From: Oscillospiraceae bacterium
GTDB lineage: Bacteria > Bacillota > Clostridia > Oscillospirales > CAG-272
Assembly: GCA_015063535.1 (NCBI GenBank)
Contig: SVTY01000002.1
Span: 99,909 to 163,908, forward strand
Direction: 5' to 3'
Length of the DNA stretch: 64,000 bases
Under the pieces are notes generated by a model. It had not been told where the DNA came from and did no database searches. It saw only the letters and a list, made by a program, of their open reading frames with translations. This document shows positions 57,016 through 64,000 of this stretch, one piece after another. How positions within the stretch are numbered: the stretch's first letter is position 1; the number at the start of each line of letters is the position of its first letter. The translations under genes and the position numbers were made by a program.

Positions 57016-58488
57016 ATGGAACTGTATCTCGGAATCGACTTGGGAACCTCATCGGTCAAGCTCATGCTTTGTGACGGCGAGGGACAGATCAAAAATACGG
57101 TAACAAAAGAATACGCAGTGTCCTACCCCCGTCCCGGATGGAGCGAGCAGAATGCCGAGGATTGGTGGTGTGCCGTTTGCGAGGCAATGCCCGAACTGCT
57201 TGACGGTTTTGACGGACAGGCAGTCAAGGGGATCGGCGTTGCGGGGCAGATGCACGGTCTTGTGGTACTGGACAAGGACGATTGCGTGATCCGTCCGACC
57301 ATTCTGTGGAACGACGGACGAACCGACAAGGAAACGGCATATCTGAATGAGGTCATCGGCAAAGGAACGCTCTTTGAATACACGGGCAATATTGCCTTTG
57401 CAGGATTTACTGCGCCCAAGCTCCTATGGATGCGCAAAAACGAGCCTGAAAACTTTGCAAGGATATGCAAAATTATGCTCCCCAAGGATTATATCAACTA
57501 TCTTCTCACGGGAGCGCACGGTACCGATTATTCCGATGCGGCAGGTATGCTTTTGCTTGACGTCAGGAACAAGCGTTGGTCGCATGAAATGCTTGACATC
57601 TGCGGGATTACCGAGGAACAGATGCCAAGGCTTTACGAAAGCTTTGAAACCGTAGGAGCGATCAGGGCAGAGCTTGCCGATCAATTCGGTATCAGCAGAA
57701 ATGCCGTAGTTGTGGCAGGTGCGGGCGACAATGCCGCAGCCGCTATCGGAACGGCAACGGTGGGAGAGGGAAAGTGTAACATCTCCCTTGGAACGTCGGG
57801 AACCGTTTTCGTGTCAAGCAACCGCTTTTCGGGAGATGCGGCACAGGCGATCCACTCCTTCTGCCATGCGGACGGCGGCTATCACCTGATGGGTTGTATT
57901 TTGTCTGCCGCCTCCTGCAATAAGTGGTTCTGCGACGAGATACTGAACACAAAGGACTATCGATCCGAGGAACAAGCGGTAGGCGAGCTTGGCAAAAACG
58001 AGGTGTTCTTCCTGCCCTATCTGATGGGAGAGAGAAGTCCTATCAACGATGTAAACGCCACAGGCATGTTTATCGGACTTCGCCCCAATACGTCAAGAGC
58101 GGAGATGTATCAGGCTGTGCTTGAGGGGGTTGCCTTCGCTATAAAGGATAACCTTGAGATAATAAAGCAATTCGGCATTGACATAAAGAGTAGCTGTCTT
58201 TGTGGCGGTGGAGCAAAATCCAAGCTGTGGAGACAGATACTTGCCAACGTTCTTGACATCGAGCTGAATCTCCCTACCACCGAACAGGGTCCCGGATATG
58301 GCTCTGCCATTCTCACCATGGTCGGTGCAGGCAGATTCGAGAGCGTCCGACAGGCAACCGACAAATTCTTTGCGATCAAAGAAACGGTAAAGCCCGACAG
58401 GGAGCTTGCCCGACTTTACGCCGACAGATACGAAAAATACCGCAAGATATATCCTGCGGTTAAGGAATTGTATCAGGAGATCAAATAA
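57016..58488 (+). CDS. xylB: Xylulokinase
   Basis: A 490-residue FGGY kinase phosphorylating D-xylulose. LGIDLGTSSVKLMLCD begins at residue 4; GVAGQMHGLVVLD, TILWNDGRTDKE and the CLCGGGAKSKLW adenosine motif fit XylB. I start at ATG 57016 after AAGGAGGAAGT. Codon use shifts (more CTT/GAC-style codons) about here compared with the genes before, pointing to a separately acquired xylose cluster. Followed by a repeat-A hairpin and xylA. Confidence 0.96.
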   Translation: MELYLGIDLGTSSVKLMLCDGEGQIKNTVTKEYAVSYPRPGWSEQNAEDWWCAVCEAMPELLDGFDGQAVKGIGVAGQMHGLVVLDKDDCVIRPTILWNDGRTDKETAYLNEVIGKGTLFEYTGNIAFAGFTAPKLLWMRKNEPENFARICKIMLPKDYINYLLTGAHGTDYSDAAGMLLLDVRNKRWSHEMLDICGITEEQMPRLYESFETVGAIRAELADQFGISRNAVVVAGAGDNAAAAIGTATVGEGKCNISLGTSGTVFVSSNRFSGDAAQAIHSFCHADGGYHLMGCILSAASCNKWFCDEILNTKDYRSEEQAVGELGKNEVFFLPYLMGERSPINDVNATGMFIGLRPNTSRAEMYQAVLEGVAFAIKDNLEIIKQFGIDIKSSCLCGGGAKSKLWRQILANVLDIELNLPTTEQGPGYGSAILTMVGAGRFESVRQATDKFFAIKETVKPDRELARLYADRYEKYRKIYPAVKELYQEIK

Positions 58489-58490
58489 TA

Positions 58491-58530
58491 TGTTCCTTTC
58501 TTTTGAAAAAGAAAGGAACCAAAGAAAACC
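58491..58530 (+). repeat. Repeat A-like hairpin, copy 4, after xylB
   Basis: Hairpin 58492-58519 with arms GTTCCTTTC/GAAAGGAAC and the conserved tail CAAAGAAAACC. The arms differ from copies 1-3 at both partners of several pairs. Confidence 0.65.
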
Positions 58531-58629
58531 TCCCACAACCGGTGAGGAGTTCCTTACGGAAGTTTTTGCGGAGCTTTTTTCAAAAAGCGACCGCATCCCC
58601 ATATTCTATATTAAAAAAGGAGAAAAATC

Positions 58630-59946
58630 ATGAGCGAAATTTTCAAGAATATCCCCAAGATCCAATACGAAGGAGCAAGCACAAAGAACCCTCTTGCATT
58701 CAGATACTATGATGCAGATAGAGTAATTATGGGCAAGAAGATGAGCGAGCATCTGCCCTTTGCCATGGCGTGGTGGCACAATCTTTGTGCCGCCGGTACC
58801 GATATGTTCGGCAGAGACACGGCAGATAAGAGCTTTGCGACCGAAAAGGGAACCATGGCGCACGCCAAGGCAAAGGTCGATGCGGGCTTTGAATTTATGC
58901 AGAAGCTTGGCATTCAATATTTCTGTTTTCACGATGTTGATATCGTCCCCGAGGCAGACGACATCAACGAGACCAACCGCCGTTTGGACGAGATCACCGA
59001 TTACATACTGGAAAAGATGAAGGGTACGGATATCAAGTGTCTGTGGGGTACGGCAAATATGTTCTCCAATCCCCGCTTTATGAACGGCGCAGGCAGCACC
59101 AACTCCGTGGATGTTTACTGCTTTGCGGCGGCGCAGATCAAGAAGGCGCTGGAGCTGACCGTTAAGCTGGGCGGCAGAGGATATGTATTTTGGGGCGGTC
59201 GAGAGGGCTACGAAACTCTCCTTAACACCGATGTCAAATTCGAGCAAGAGAACATCGCAAGCCTTATGAGAATGGCTGTCGAATACGGCAGAAGCATCGG
59301 TTTTACGGGGGACTTCTACATAGAGCCCAAGCCCAAGGAGCCTATGAAGCATCAGTATGATTTCGATGCGGCAACCGCCATCGGCTTCCTGCGTCAGTAC
59401 GGATTGGATAAGGATTTCAAAATGAATATCGAGGCAAACCACGCAACCCTTGCGGGACATACCTTCCGTCATGAGCTTCGTATTTCCGCCATCAACGGTA
59501 TGCTTGGCTCCATCGACGCCAACCAAGGAGACTATTTGCTTGGTTGGGATACCGACGAATTCCCCTATGACGTGTACGAAAGCACCATGTGCATGTATGA
59601 GGTTTTGAAGGCAGGCGGACTGACGGGCGGCTTTAACTTTGATGCCAAGAATCGCAGACCCAGCAATACCTACGAGGATATGTTCCACGCCTACATTCTC
59701 GGCATGGATACCTTTGCTCTCGGGCTGATTAAGGCGGCAGAGCTGATCGAGGACGGAGAGCTTGACGCATTCGTTGAGAAAAAATACGAAAGCTTCAACG
59801 GCGAGCTTGGACAAAAAATAAGAGCAGGGAAGACCACCCTTGCCGAGCTTGCCGACCGTGCCGCACAGATGCGTACCTGCCCTGTCCCCGCAAGCGGCAG
59901 GCAGGAATACCTTGAAGGTGTGGTGAACAGGATCATGTTTGGCTGA
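58630..59946 (+). CDS. xylA: Xylose isomerase
   Basis: A 438-residue long-form (class II) xylose isomerase converting D-xylose to D-xylulose. Hallmarks: [28 protein letters not shown] (catalytic His), [17 protein letters not shown], the metal-site [14 protein letters not shown] and [17 protein letters not shown] 58630 follows AAAGGAGAAAAATC. It is 141 bases after xylB, the gap being mostly repeat A. Short distance to the GH3 gene suggests one xyloside-use operon. Confidence 0.97.
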   Translation: MSEIFKNIPKIQYEGASTKNPLAFRYYDADRVIMGKKMSEHLPFAMAWWHNLCAAGTDMFGRDTADKSFATEKGTMAHAKAKVDAGFEFMQKLGIQYFCFHDVDIVPEADDINETNRRLDEITDYILEKMKGTDIKCLWGTANMFSNPRFMNGAGSTNSVDVYCFAAAQIKKALELTVKLGGRGYVFWGGREGYETLLNTDVKFEQENIASLMRMAVEYGRSIGFTGDFYIEPKPKEPMKHQYDFDAATAIGFLRQYGLDKDFKMNIEANHATLAGHTFRHELRISAINGMLGSIDANQGDYLLGWDTDEFPYDVYESTMCMYEVLKAGGLTGGFNFDAKNRRPSNTYEDMFHAYILGMDTFALGLIKAAELIEDGELDAFVEKKYESFNGELGQKIRAGKTTLAELADRAAQMRTCPVPASGRQEYLEGVVNRIMFG

Positions 59947-59998
59947 TTGGCATGGCTTTTTCCGGAGAAGCAATAGGAGTATAAACAGGAGAACAAAA

Positions 59999-61879
59999 AT
60001 GAAGAAAGAAACTGTATTTTTAAAAAGAGCGAAGGAACTGGTCGCCCAAATGACATTGGAGGAAAAAATGTCGCAAATGCGATATGATGCACCGGCTATT
60101 GAGCGATTGGGAATCCCTGCATATAATTGGTGGAACGAGTGCCTGCACGGCGTTGCCAGAGCAGGCTGCGCAACCGTTTTCCCCCAAGCAATCGGTATGG
60201 CGGCAAGCTTTGACGATTCCCTGCTGTTCCAAGTCGCAACCGCCATTTCCGATGAGGCAAGAGCAAAATATAATGAATACAGGACCTTTGGATATACGGG
60301 ACAGTATCAAGGCTTGACCTATTGGTCACCTAATATCAATATTTTCCGTGATCCTCGATGGGGACGAGGACACGAGACATATGGAGAGGATCCCTATCTG
60401 ACGGGACGAATGGGTACGGCTTTTATTCAGGGACTGCAGGGCAACGGAAAGTATCGCAAGCTGGACGCTACCATTAAGCATTATGCGGTACACAGCGGTC
60501 CGGAGAAGCTTCGCCATTCGTTTGATGTTACCGTTAGCGAAAAGGATCTGTATGAAACCTATTTGTGGGCGTTCAAATATTGTATTGATCATGCCGATCC
60601 CTCTGCGGTGATGGGGGCATATAACCGTTATGACGGAGAGCCTTGCTGCGGAAGTAAAAAGCTGCTTGGCGATATTCTTTACGGAGAATTTGGCTTTCAA
60701 GGCTATGTGGTATCCGATTGCGGCGCGATCATGGATATGCATAAGAATCACAAATATACGGCAGACGAAGCGGAAAGTGCGGCGTTGGCTGTTAACAGCG
60801 GATGTCAGCTTAACTGTGGGAAGGCATATTTATGGCTACGTGAGGCATATACCAGAGGGCTTGTCACCGAGGAGGCAATTACCGCTGCGGTAGAAAAACT
60901 CTTTGAGGCTCGCTTTCGTCTTGGTATGTTTGACGATGATTGCGAGTACGACAAAATTCCTTACGAGGTTGTCGAGTGTGAGTGGCACAGACAGCTCAAT
61001 CGAAAAATGGCGCAAAAAAGCATCGTGCTTTTAAAAAACGACGGAATCTTACCGATAAAGGAAAAAAAGACGCTGGCAGTGATCGGTCCCAACGCCGATG
61101 AAAAGAGTGTATTGTTAGGAAATTATAACGGAACGCCGTCCTCTTATCAAACAATCCTTCGCGGGATTCAGGAGGGCAGTGAGAGCAAGGTTTTGTACGC
61201 AAAGGGATGTCATTCCTTTCAGGAAGAATGGAAAGAGAACCCCGTGAACGAAGCACTGATTATCGCAAGAAAGGCAGATATCGTGATTCTGTGTATGGGA
61301 CTTGATCCTTTTATGGAAGGAGAAGCAGGCGATGCCTACAACGGCAACGATAGCGGAGACAAGATCAATATCGAATTGCCTACTTCTCAAAGAAAGCTCA
61401 TTGCTGCCATTTTGGATTTAAAAAAGCCAACCGTTTTTATCAATGTCAGCGGAAGCTGTCTGTCTCTTGAATACGAAAAGGAACACTGCAATGCAATTCT
61501 TCAATGCTTTTATCCCGGCGCAGAGGGGGGAAATGCACTGGCGGATATTCTTTTTGGCAAGGTTTCTCCCAGCGCACGCTTGCCCGTTACTTTTTACAAA
61601 ACGACCGAAGATCTTCCTCCGTTTGAAGATTATAGCATGGAAAACAGAACCTACAAATTTTTTAAGGGAGAAGTAACCTTCCCGTTTGGATATGGCTTGA
61701 CCTATTCAGACATAGAGGAGAGATGGTTAGATGAGCATACGGTTGAGGTGGTTAACCATGGGGAGTATGATACCGACTATTCGATTTTGCGATATGAATA
61801 CATTCCCCATAAGAATCTTTGTGATTTTCGCTGTGTCCACTTGCATGCGGGAGAGCATAAGATCGAGAGCTTTTCCTAA
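59999..61879 (+). CDS. Glycoside hydrolase family 3 protein (beta-xylosidase-like), shortened C-terminus
   Basis: A 626-residue GH3 enzyme without signal peptide, so cytoplasmic. It should hydrolyse beta-linked xylo-oligosaccharides, or other short glycosides, taken up whole. ATG 59999 follows ACAGGAGAAC. Residues 1-300 are the TIM barrel (YNWWNECLHGVARAG, SPNINIFRDPRWGRGHETYG) with nucleophile Asp240 in YVVSDCGAI. Residues about 330-570 are the alpha/beta sandwich (SIVLLKNDGILPI, FPFGYGLTYSD). The fibronectin-like third domain is compressed and stops after LHAGEHKIESFS, roughly 40 residues short of relatives I recall. The gene is distinctly A/T-richer than the host: one sampled line (61021-61080) has 24 of 60 G/C. 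Confidence 0.9.
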   Translation: MKKETVFLKRAKELVAQMTLEEKMSQMRYDAPAIERLGIPAYNWWNECLHGVARAGCATVFPQAIGMAASFDDSLLFQVATAISDEARAKYNEYRTFGYTGQYQGLTYWSPNINIFRDPRWGRGHETYGEDPYLTGRMGTAFIQGLQGNGKYRKLDATIKHYAVHSGPEKLRHSFDVTVSEKDLYETYLWAFKYCIDHADPSAVMGAYNRYDGEPCCGSKKLLGDILYGEFGFQGYVVSDCGAIMDMHKNHKYTADEAESAALAVNSGCQLNCGKAYLWLREAYTRGLVTEEAITAAVEKLFEARFRLGMFDDDCEYDKIPYEVVECEWHRQLNRKMAQKSIVLLKNDGILPIKEKKTLAVIGPNADEKSVLLGNYNGTPSSYQTILRGIQEGSESKVLYAKGCHSFQEEWKENPVNEALIIARKADIVILCMGLDPFMEGEAGDAYNGNDSGDKINIELPTSQRKLIAAILDLKKPTVFINVSGSCLSLEYEKEHCNAILQCFYPGAEGGNALADILFGKVSPSARLPVTFYKTTEDLPPFEDYSMENRTYKFFKGEVTFPFGYGLTYSDIEERWLDEHTVEVVNHGEYDTDYSILRYEYIPHKNLCDFRCVHLHAGEHKIESFS

Positions 61880-61904
61880 CGCAAATTCCATATCGCCCAA
61901 ATAA

Positions 61905-61991
61905 ATAGTTGTCCTCTATGCAAGCGGCGTACAGGAATATCCGGAAGGCGTGGTTCACAGAGTTATATTTCGTTCCAAATCTTTTCCATAA
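61905..61991 (+). pseudogene. Possible coding remnant after the GH3 gene
   Basis: In the +1 frame relative to the GH3 gene a short stop-to-stop stretch reads IVVLYASGVQEYPEGV and then VHRVIFRSKSFP. It has protein-like composition but no start or site. It could be the decayed end of a gene removed by a rearrangement. I do not recognise it. Confidence 0.25.
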
Positions 61992-62054
61992 GCAATCTTC
62001 TCGTCAAATTCTTATCTATCGGTAAGTTGATTATATCATAAAACTACTTATATG

Positions 62055-62190
62055 TCAAATGATGCATCGCCTTGCGGCGATATGATGCATTTGCTCCACT
62101 TCGTGTCGTAATGATGCGATGTTTGCCCAATGTGCCGTCAGGCACACATCATTAGGCGAAGCCAACATCATTTGCCGAAGGCAAACATCA
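62055..62190. repeat. Cluster of short palindromic repeats
   Basis: This 312-base gene-free stretch (61880-62191) ends in tandem mini-palindromes: ATGCATCGCC-ttgc-GGCGATATGATGCAT, GTGCC-gtca-GGCAC, GGC-gaa-GCC and TTGCC-gaa-GGCAA, each joined by ACATCATT or TGATG-type linkers. They look like short dispersed palindromes rather than coding sequence. Confidence 0.6.
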
Positions 62191-62191
62191 T

Positions 62192-63943
62192 TCAAAAAAG
62201 TCCAATTTGTCTGATAGACAAATTGGACTTTTTTGTTGGTGGAGCATTTGGACTTAAATCCGAACCGTTGTAATTTTCACTTCTTACTTCTTCACTATTA
62301 CTTCTTACCTCAAAATTCTCGGGAGCATTCTCAGTGAAAAGTGAAGAGTGAAAAGGTAATAAGTAAAAATTCTCGGTCGCTTTGCTCCCGAGAATTTTTG
62401 GTGGACTAACTCGAGAGCTATCCGAACCACCGGGAGCCCCGTTCTCCGAGAGCTCCTCGACGTCGGAAAGCATATCTATATAGCTTATTTCCTTTATTCC
62501 GCGGACGTTGTAATAGATCACGACCTTATCGTCGAATAGATATATACAGTTTACGAGCGTCTTTATGAGGCGGCGCCGGAAATCCTCGTCGAAGAGATCT
62601 CCCGAGCAGAACCCGCGAAGGAACGCCTCAACCTCGCGCACCGTTACGCGGAGCTCTTGACGAACGCGAAGCCGAGAGATCTCCGTCTCGGTCGCTTGCT
62701 GTTGAGCCTCGAGAACGGCTACCTTCTCGTTTATGCGCTTTATCAGAGCGGGAGAGTTCGTCTTTATGAGAGAATCCGCCGCGGCGTCGATCTCGCGCTC
62801 GATCTCCGCGAGGCGCTCCTCAAGACGCGCGAGCTCCCCGGAGCCGAGCTCCTCTTCCGAGAGGGCTACGACGCGCTCCGCGATCCTCGATATATTCGCG
62901 TCGGTGAGAACGAATTTTACCGTTTGCTCGCATATATACCATTCTATAAAATCCTTCTTTTCGCTCTTCTTATTGCAAGAGCGATTTTTCTTCCTTGCCG
63001 CGCAAGTATAATAGAAATGCTTCTCACCGGTTCGGCTCGTTCCGCTATCTCCGATCAGAGAGGCGCCACAATGCCCGCAAAAGATTTTACCCGAGAGGGC
63101 GTAATAGGTAGCGGCGACCTTCTTTCCGTAGCTCTTCTTTTCTCGGCGCTCGATCTCTTGAACGCGATCCCACAGCTCCGCCGAGACGGTAGCCGGGCAA
63201 GAGCGCTCGATCCCGGCGTAATTGTGTACGCCCTTATAGACAGGGTTCGCGAGTATTTGGGAAACCGTGTTCACCGTGAAGAGCTTTCCCGTTTTGGTAC
63301 GGAACCCTCGGGCGTTCAGCTCGTCGGCGATCGGCTTCTTTGTGATCCCCTCGGATCTCGCCTCGAAGCAATAGCGAACAGCGGGAGCGGTTCTCTCGTC
63401 GAGCTCGACCTTATGATCGACGATCTTCAAGCCGAGCGAGAGGTTTCCTCCGGTAGAAAGACCTTTGAGAGCGGTTTCTCTCATTCCTTGCGTAACGACA
63501 CGGGAGAGGCGGCGGGAATAAGATTCCGCCATAGCCTCGTAAATGCTCTCGAGAATTATTCCCTCGTCGCCCGTTCCTATGCTCTCCTCGGTGGAAAGCA
63601 CCCGGACGCCGAAGCCCTCGAGCTCCTTCTTGTAGATAGCGCTATCGTAACGGTTCCGCGCGAAGCGGTCGAAACGGTAGACGACTATAAAAGCGAATTG
63701 CCGTTTTTTTGCGTCCTCGATCATACGTTGAAAATCGGGGCGGTTATCGGTAGTTCCGCTCTTTGCTCGGTCGATATAGGTTCCTACGACGTTCAAGCCC
63801 TTTGCGTCGCAATACGCTTGATCCGCGCGGAGCTGAAAATCTATGCTATTTTCGGATTGATCGGGACCGGGCGAATAGCGAGCATAAATAACGGCGTTCA
63901 TAGAACACTCCGGAGGAACGGAGCGCACCCGCGCAAATGCCAT
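62192..63943 (-). CDS. Large serine recombinase (resolvase/recombinase/zinc ribbon)
   Basis: A 583-residue site-specific recombinase. Start ATG 63943 lies seven bases after AGGAGG; an alternative in-frame ATG at 63901 (after GGAG) gives the more usual N-terminus MNAVIYARYS. Domains: resolvase catalytic (to about 165) with the nucleophile Ser in YARYSPGPDQ and YRFDRFARNRYD; recombinase domain (about 180-280; NARGFRTKTGKLFTVNTVSQ); zinc ribbon (FCGHCGASL, CAARKKNRSC); coiled coil (about 375-440). The last roughly 85 residues are low-complexity and encoded by inverted repeats and a terminator. GC is far above the host: line 62821-62880 has 43 of 60. It probably belongs to an integrated element extending past base 64000. 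Confidence 0.93.
   Translation of the reverse strand: MAFARVRSVPPECSMNAVIYARYSPGPDQSENSIDFQLRADQAYCDAKGLNVVGTYIDRAKSGTTDNRPDFQRMIEDAKKRQFAFIVVYRFDRFARNRYDSAIYKKELEGFGVRVLSTEESIGTGDEGIILESIYEAMAESYSRRLSRVVTQGMRETALKGLSTGGNLSLGLKIVDHKVELDERTAPAVRYCFEARSEGITKKPIADELNARGFRTKTGKLFTVNTVSQILANPVYKGVHNYAGIERSCPATVSAELWDRVQEIERREKKSYGKKVAATYYALSGKIFCGHCGASLIGDSGTSRTGEKHFYYTCAARKKNRSCNKKSEKKDFIEWYICEQTVKFVLTDANISRIAERVVALSEEELGSGELARLEERLAEIEREIDAAADSLIKTNSPALIKRINEKVAVLEAQQQATETEISRLRVRQELRVTVREVEAFLRGFCSGDLFDEDFRRRLIKTLVNCIYLFDDKVVIYYNVRGIKEISYIDMLSDVEELSENGAPGGSDSSRVSPPKILGSKATENFYLLPFHSSLFTENAPENFEVRSNSEEVRSENYNGSDLSPNAPPTKKSNLSIRQIGLF
62194..62234. terminator. Bidirectional terminator at the recombinase 3' end
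   Basis: AGTCCAATTTGTC pairs with GACAAATTGGACT around TGATA, flanked by A and T runs. The recombinase frame reads through it and ends at 62192. Confidence 0.85.
62270..62400. repeat. Inverted-repeat region inside the 3' part of the recombinase frame
   Basis: Perfect 16-base arms AAAATTCTCGGGAGCA (62312-62327) and TGCTCCCGAGAATTTT (62383-62398) enclose 55 bases that include a third partial arm (62365-62376). Flanking CACTTCTTACTTCTTCACT and GTGAAAAGTGAAGAGTG stretches are imperfect reverse complements of each other. It resembles a small dispersed palindromic element. Confidence 0.65.
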
Positions 63944-63957
63944 ATATAAACCTCCTC

Positions 63958-63996
63958 GCCCTTTTCGCTATGACAGCGGAGAGGGCTTTATTTTTT
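63958..63996. promoter_or_regulatory. Hairpin next to the recombinase ribosome binding site
   Basis: GCCCT..CGCT and AGCG..AGGGC pair around ATGAC. On the minus strand the hairpin directly precedes the AGGAGG; on the plus strand it is followed by TTTATTTTTT and could end transcription leaving the recombinase locus. Confidence 0.5.
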
Positions 63997-64000
63997 GTAA

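Noticed and set aside
62657..63949. Long plus-strand open frame opposite the recombinase (430 aa)
   Set aside because: High GC suppresses stop codons; the minus strand encodes an intact serine recombinase with all motifs, while this translation has no family features.

Overview
The window reads as a chromosomal segment of an anaerobic, endospore-forming Clostridia bacterium, most likely a gut member of the Oscillospirales or a relative. The evidence is: an intact late sporulation sigma factor (SigK) beside two small coat-type proteins; two T-box leaders (thrS, cysE-cysS); GatCAB amidotransferase; a PPi-type phosphofructokinase; the clostridial IspH-S1 fusion; LuxS; and sigma-A promoters with 17-bp spacers. 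Host GC is moderately high (one sampled 60-base line, 30001-30060, has 35 G/C). No rRNA, tRNA or CRISPR array was seen.

Layout. 1-6.1 kb: partial branched-chain amino-acid binding lipoprotein (minus strand) and a 1590-residue surface protein whose cytoplasmic tail resembles ribosomal protein uL15. 6.2-16.8 kb: ComM-type ATPase, three tandem M42 aminopeptidases, a YnbB-type PLP enzyme, an MBOAT acyltransferase, a cation diffusion facilitator and glyA, separated by dispersed palindromic repeats. 16.9-23.7 kb: a methylglyoxal-synthase homologue with altered active site, T-box plus thrS, two small membrane proteins, and a Fur-family regulator with a znuACB-like metal importer under a Fur-type box. 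23.7-34.6 kb: gatCAB with a membrane protein (minus strand), then a lipoprotein-like unknown, RNHCP protein, RpiR regulator, BaiN/YhiN flavoprotein, cmk-plsC-ispH/S1.

34.6-45.1 kb: rhamnose kinase and isomerase, then a six-gene oxidoreductase/lyase/hydrolase operon with no transporter and no recognised pathway, each led by a divergent AraC regulator. 45.1-53.4 kb: luxS, spore-coat genes and sigK, pfp, fakA-fakB, an acyl-CoA/ACP ligase and a MarR regulator. 53.5-56.1 kb: Cys T-box, cysE, cysS. 56.1-61.9 kb: a xylose module (AraC, xylB, xylA, GH3 glycosidase with a shortened C-terminus and lower GC). 61.9-64 kb: short palindromic repeats and a large serine recombinase of sharply higher GC, which looks like the edge of an integrated element running off the right end.

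The best candidates for something undescribed are the uL15-tailed surface protein, the 39.4-45.0 kb operon built around a dehydroquinase-like enzyme with a changed substrate site, the active-site-altered methylglyoxal synthase homologue, and a family of covarying 3'-end hairpins (repeat A) that combine with two other repeat families.
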